A DNA stretch of 15,849 bases, taken from contig SHYP01000019.1 in NCBI GenBank assembly GCA_009692725.1, forward strand, positions 1 through 15,849. Direction: 5' to 3'. Origin of the DNA: Dehalococcoidia bacterium. GTDB lineage: Bacteria; Chloroflexota; Dehalococcoidia; UBA2979. How positions within the stretch are numbered: position 1 is the first letter of the stretch; every line of letters starts with the position of its first letter. Shown here piece after piece: positions 13,307-15,849 of this stretch. A program made the translations under genes and the position numbers. The notes under the pieces were generated by a model, which worked only from the letters and a program-made list of their open reading frames with translations, had not been told where the DNA came from and did not search any database.

Positions 13307-14230
13307 GTGACGGCGAGCGAGCGCGTGGCTTCGGCGCTCACGCCGCAGCGTGTGGGTGCGCTGCGGCGCCGCTTACTCGCGTGGTACGACGTCGAGGGTG
13401 GCGAGTTTCCGTGGCGGGCGGCGCGCGATCCGTACGCGGCGCTGGTGGCGGCCGTGTGCTCGCAGCAGACGCAGATGGCGCGCGTGCTGCCGCTGTGGGA
13501 GCGCTGGATGGCGGCGTTCCCGACGCTGACGGCTGCGGCGGCGGCGGACGACGCGAACGCGCTGCGCGTGTGGGGTGGCGCGGGGTACCCGCGTCGCGCG
13601 CTGTCGATCGTCGCGACGGCGCGCGTGTGTATGCGCGAGCACGGCGGCGCGTTGCCGCGCGACGAGGTGGCGCTGCTCGCGCTGCCGGGGGTGGGGCCGT
13701 TCACGGCGGCGATCGTGCGTTGCTACGGGTGGGGCGACGACGCGGCGGCGATCGATACGAACGTGGTGCGCGTGCTGGGGCGTGTGGTGCACGGCGATCT
13801 GCAGCCCGCGCTCGAGACGTCCGGCGCGGCGCTCGCGGCGACGGCGCGGCGGTTGCTGCCGCCGGGTGACGCGGGGCGCTGGAACCCGGCGCTGATGGAC
13901 TACGGCGCGCGCGTGTGCACGCCGCGGCCGCGCTGTGAGGCGTGCGTGGTGGCGACGCTGTGCGCGGCGCGGCCACGCTTCGCGCGCGGGGAGCGCGCGC
14001 AACCGCAGCGCCGGCAGCCGGTGTACGCGGGCTCCGACCGCGAGTGGCGGGGGCGCATCCTGCGCGTGCTGCGCGCCTCGGACGGTGCGCTCGGCGAGCG
14101 CGCGTTGCTCGCGGACGTGGGTGCCGCGCCGGGCGACGCGCCGCGGGTGCGCACGCTGGTGGCGGCGCTGGCGCGCGAGGGGTTCGTGACGGTGGACCGT
14201 GGGAGACGTGTGCGCCTTGGGCGATCGTGA
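13307..14230 (+). CDS. MutY-like HhH-GPD DNA glycosylase with atypical active site
   Basis: MutY-type base-excision glycosylase fold; canonical MutY removes adenine mispaired with 8-oxoguanine. The 307-aa protein has EFPWRAARDPYAALVAAV (33-50), SQQTQ (52-56), GYPRRA (93-98), the helix-hairpin-helix LPGVGPFTAA (126-135), catalytic-type Asp150 in AAIDTNVVRVLGRV, and four cysteines for an Fe-S cluster (C204, C210, C213, C219). Two oddities stand out. Ala49 aligns with the catalytic Glu37 of E. coli MutY (usual context SEVMLQQT). The first two cluster cysteines are 5 residues apart where E. coli MutY has 6. The NUDIX-like 8-oxoG domain is replaced by a short winged-helix-like segment (RGRILRVLRAS onward), as in actinobacterial MutY. 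The GTG start lacks a clear Shine-Dalgarno. Adenine specificity should not be assumed. Confidence 0.85.
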   Translation: MTASERVASALTPQRVGALRRRLLAWYDVEGGEFPWRAARDPYAALVAAVCSQQTQMARVLPLWERWMAAFPTLTAAAAADDANALRVWGGAGYPRRALSIVATARVCMREHGGALPRDEVALLALPGVGPFTAAIVRCYGWGDDAAAIDTNVVRVLGRVVHGDLQPALETSGAALAATARRLLPPGDAGRWNPALMDYGARVCTPRPRCEACVVATLCAARPRFARGERAQPQRRQPVYAGSDREWRGRILRVLRASDGALGERALLADVGAAPGDAPRVRTLVAALAREGFVTVDRGRRVRLGRS

Positions 14231-14299
14231 TCGCGCGAGGACGCGAGTGACGCGGGCCGTACGATCAGCAGGCTGCTCCCGCACCAGCACGGAGGTCCG

Positions 14300-14773
14300 A
14301 TGTCTCTGGATATCAGCACGGTCACGGGGTTGCCTGCGTATCCGCCGCTCGTGGATGCAGCGGTGATGCTCGCGCCGCTGGCGGTGGTGGGGCTGGTGGT
14401 GACGGGGTGGCGAGCGAGCTGGCGCCGGACGTTCGGGCCGGTGGTGCTTGCGCTTGCGGCGGGTGGAGCGCTGGCCGCGTGGCTGGCGACGCTGAGCGGT
14501 GGCCCGCTGGAGCGGCAGTTGCGCGAGGTCGCGCGGGCGGCCGGGGAGCCGCGACCGCGGTTCGGCGACCAGGCGGCGCTGCGGGCGGTGACGTTCGCCG
14601 TCACGGCGCTGTTGTTCGTCGTCGTCGACCGCTGGGGCCCGCGGCTGCGGCTGCCGGGCTGGGCGGCGCGCGGTTCGTACGCAGTGTCGGTGCTCGTGGG
14701 CAGCGGGACGGTGTTCGCGATCGTGCGCGCCGGGCATACGGGCGCGGCGCTCGCGTGGAAGTATGCACGCTGA
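14300..14773 (+). CDS. DUF2231-like four-helix membrane protein
   Basis: A 157-aa integral membrane protein with four predicted helices at about 18-36, 45-64, 93-110 and 126-143. The opening TGLPAYPPLVDAAVMLAPLA resembles the DUF2231 start (G-P-x-H-P-x-x-V plus helix), here with Tyr and Asp replacing the two usual His. ATLSGGPLERQL (63-74) and the terminal GHTGAALAW (145-153) match the family's inner-loop and C-terminal motifs. DUF2231 proteins have no settled function; some sit beside redox or haem proteins, and neither is seen here. GGAGG (14291-14295) lies four bases before the ATG. The gene is followed after 25 nt by the MBL hydrolase. Confidence 0.75.
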   Translation: MSLDISTVTGLPAYPPLVDAAVMLAPLAVVGLVVTGWRASWRRTFGPVVLALAAGGALAAWLATLSGGPLERQLREVARAAGEPRPRFGDQAALRAVTFAVTALLFVVVDRWGPRLRLPGWAARGSYAVSVLVGSGTVFAIVRAGHTGAALAWKYAR

Positions 14774-14798
14774 CGAAGCATTGCTGAAGGAGCGGACG

Positions 14799-15458
14799 AT
14801 GACGCAGGTGGTAGCGACGCAGGTGTATGGGGACACGCAGGTGACGGTGGAGCTGATCGGGCCGCTGGGGCCGTTCGCGAACAACGCGTACGTCGTGCGG
14901 CCGGTGGGGGGTGGCGCGGCGACCGTCGTCGATGCGCCCGCGGGGGCGGAGGCGATCGTCGCGGCGCTGGCAGGGGCGGCGGTGGAGCGGATCGTGGTGA
15001 CGCACTCGCACCGCGATCACTGGGACGGCTTCGGCGTCCTCCGGGCGTACACGGCGGCGCCGGTGTTCGCGTCGGAGCGCGAGACGGAGCTTGACGCGTC
15101 GCGCGGGGTGCAGCCGCTCGCGGACGGGGCGACGTTTGCGGTGGGCGCCGCGCAGGTGGAGGTCATCCATACGCCGGGGCACACGCCGGGGTCGATCTGC
15201 CTGCGCGTGGGCGGCGCGCTGCTGACGGGGGACACGCTGTTCCCGGGGGGGCCGGGCAACTCGCGCTCGCCGGAGGCGCTGGCGCAGGAGATCGCGTCGA
15301 TCACCGGGCGGCTGTACGTGCTGCCGGACGCGACGCTGGTGCTGCCGGGCCACGGCCCGGGGACGACGATCGGCACGTCGCGGGCGGAGTACGCGGCGTT
15401 CGCGGCGAAGGCGCACCCGGCGGAGCTGCATGGGGACGTGCTCTGGGCGGAGTCGTAG
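14799..15458 (+). CDS. MBL-fold metallo-hydrolase (glyoxalase II-like)
   Basis: A 219-aa metallo-beta-lactamase-fold hydrolase with a complete dinuclear metal site: THSHRDHWDG gives His69, His71, Asp73 and His74; TPGHTPGSI gives His128; GDTLFPGG gives Asp145; LPGHGPGTT gives His185. The pattern resembles glyoxalase II-type thioesterases, but the substrate cannot be assigned. The usual C-terminal substrate-binding helices of GloB are absent, consistent with the shorter 'hydrolase-like' members. ATG 14799 was chosen because GAAGGAG (14786-14792) lies six bases upstream; a further in-frame ATG at 14763 would overlap the preceding gene and lacks such a site. It is probably co-transcribed with the DUF2231-like gene. 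Confidence 0.9.
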   Translation: MTQVVATQVYGDTQVTVELIGPLGPFANNAYVVRPVGGGAATVVDAPAGAEAIVAALAGAAVERIVVTHSHRDHWDGFGVLRAYTAAPVFASERETELDASRGVQPLADGATFAVGAAQVEVIHTPGHTPGSICLRVGGALLTGDTLFPGGPGNSRSPEALAQEIASITGRLYVLPDATLVLPGHGPGTTIGTSRAEYAAFAAKAHPAELHGDVLWAES

Positions 15459-15463
15459 GAAGG

Positions 15464-15498
15464 GCCGCCCGGGCGCGGGCGCCCCCATGTAGGGCGGC
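15464..15498. terminator. Nested GC-rich stem-loop after the MBL gene
   Basis: The outer arms GCCGCCC (15464-15470) and GGGCGGC (15492-15498) enclose an inner perfect hairpin GGGCGC (15471-15476), GG, GCGCCC (15479-15484). It begins five bases after the MBL stop codon (15456-15458) and lies 25 nt beyond the end of the convergent cupin remnant, so it could end transcription from both sides. No U-tract follows, so it may instead be a REP-type palindrome. Confidence 0.4.
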
Positions 15499-15523
15499 AT
15501 CCCAGCGGCGCGAACAGGAACCG

Positions 15524-15849
15524 CTACTGGACGCGGGCGCCTATCCCGTGGCAAGCCTGGTGAATGGCCAGGTGAGTCAGGGTGCTGTCGTCGGTCGCGC
15601 GGAACGTGTGCACCAGGTCTGGAGGCACAACCACAACATCACCGGCCCCAGCCTGGAAGGTCCGGTCACCAACCGTGTATAGCCCGTGACCTTGCTGGAT
15701 CACAAAGATTCCGATGTTCGTTCAATGGTAGCGAAAGACTGAGGCGCCTCAGCAATTAGAGGCACCTCTCCCCGTACCTCGATCGCCTCACTCGACGCAA
15801 CGATCTGAGCGTTCAACGCACGCAGCACGAGATCGAAGTCCGCCCCGTC
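15524..15849 (-). pseudogene. Cupin-domain gene remnant, frame-broken, 5' end outside window
   Basis: On the minus strand one open frame enters from the right edge (DFDLVLRALNAQIVASSEAI onward) and stops at 15702-15700. A second frame, open from 15721 to the stop at 15526-15524, encodes a cupin core: NIGIFVIQQGHGLYTVGDR, FQAGAGDVVVVPPDLVHTFR, LTHLAIHQA. The G-x5-P-x-x-x-H-x-F pattern is the second cupin motif. The two frames overlap around 15700-15740, and the cupin frame upstream of 15721 has an in-frame stop (TGA 15724-15722), so a single indel near there would rejoin them. The first cupin motif with its His pair is missing or lies in the damaged part. Base composition is less GC-rich than its neighbours. 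Alternatively the first frame is the end of a separate upstream gene. Confidence 0.6.

Noticed and set aside
13373..14884. A very long open frame on the minus strand (about 500 codons) opposite mutY and the DUF2231-like gene
   Set aside because: It is an antisense shadow of G/C-ending codons. The translation is a low-complexity Arg/His/Ala string with no domain, while the + strand frames have clear family motifs.
1..15849. Origin of replication or parS sites expected near yidC-parAB
   Set aside because: I saw no DnaA-box cluster (TTATCCACA-like) and no 16-bp parS-like palindrome (TGTTTCACGTGAAACA-like), so the origin is inferred to be nearby but outside the window.

Overview
The window is about 15.8 kb of very GC-rich bacterial chromosome. 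It reads as the replication-origin-proximal neighbourhood of a chromosome: the end of yidC, then jag/khpB, a PfkB-type kinase, parA and parB lie in that order on the + strand. This is the rnpA-yidC-jag-parAB type of arrangement, although mnmE and rsmG, often found between jag and parA, are absent. The gene set (RicT/PSP1 protein next to holB, DinB-like protein, two-domain rhodanese, a PfkB protein with a GAASYAARAATALG-type N-terminal motif) suggests a high-GC member of the Chloroflexota. That placement is an inference from gene content and could be wrong; no rRNA, tRNA or dnaA box is visible to anchor it.

Layout. (1) Positions 1-5528, + strand: yidC (3' end), khpB/jag, PfkB kinase, parA, parB, a RidA-family gene, a DinB-like gene and a small HEPN-like gene. 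Spacing is very tight: yidC and jag overlap by 104 nt, kinase/parA and parB/ridA share ATGA stop-start overlaps, and parA/parB overlap by 8 nt. (2) Positions 5555-10321, - strand: a compact operon read lysA, holB, ricT, sulfurtransferase. The lysA/holB pair overlaps by 11 nt and ricT/sulfurtransferase by 1 nt (TGATG). (3) Positions 10457-12041, - strand: a DUF262-HNH endonuclease gene broken by three apparent frameshifts, preceded by a small uncertain ORF. (4) Positions 12312-15458, + strand: an SPFH/prohibitin-family membrane protein, a MutY-like glycosylase, a DUF2231-like four-helix membrane protein and an MBL-fold hydrolase. (5) At the right edge on the - strand: a fragmented cupin gene running off the window.

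Most of this is housekeeping: membrane protein insertion, RNA binding, chromosome partitioning, lysine synthesis, clamp loading, RNA maturation and DNA repair. Three genes differ from the rest by visibly lower GC and more A/T-ending codons: the HEPN-like gene, the DUF262-HNH gene and the cupin remnant. Two of these three are also frameshifted, which suggests acquired and decaying genes. GC-rich palindromic elements are scattered through the window. Two of them sit in frame inside ricT and holB and are translated as extra peptide.

I did not find a convincing new multi-gene system. The observations most worth following are: the MutY-like enzyme in which the usual catalytic Glu appears to be Ala and the Fe-S cysteine spacing is changed; the translated palindromic elements; the 104-nt out-of-frame overlap that encodes the basic tail of YidC; and the reconstructable DUF262-HNH pseudogene.
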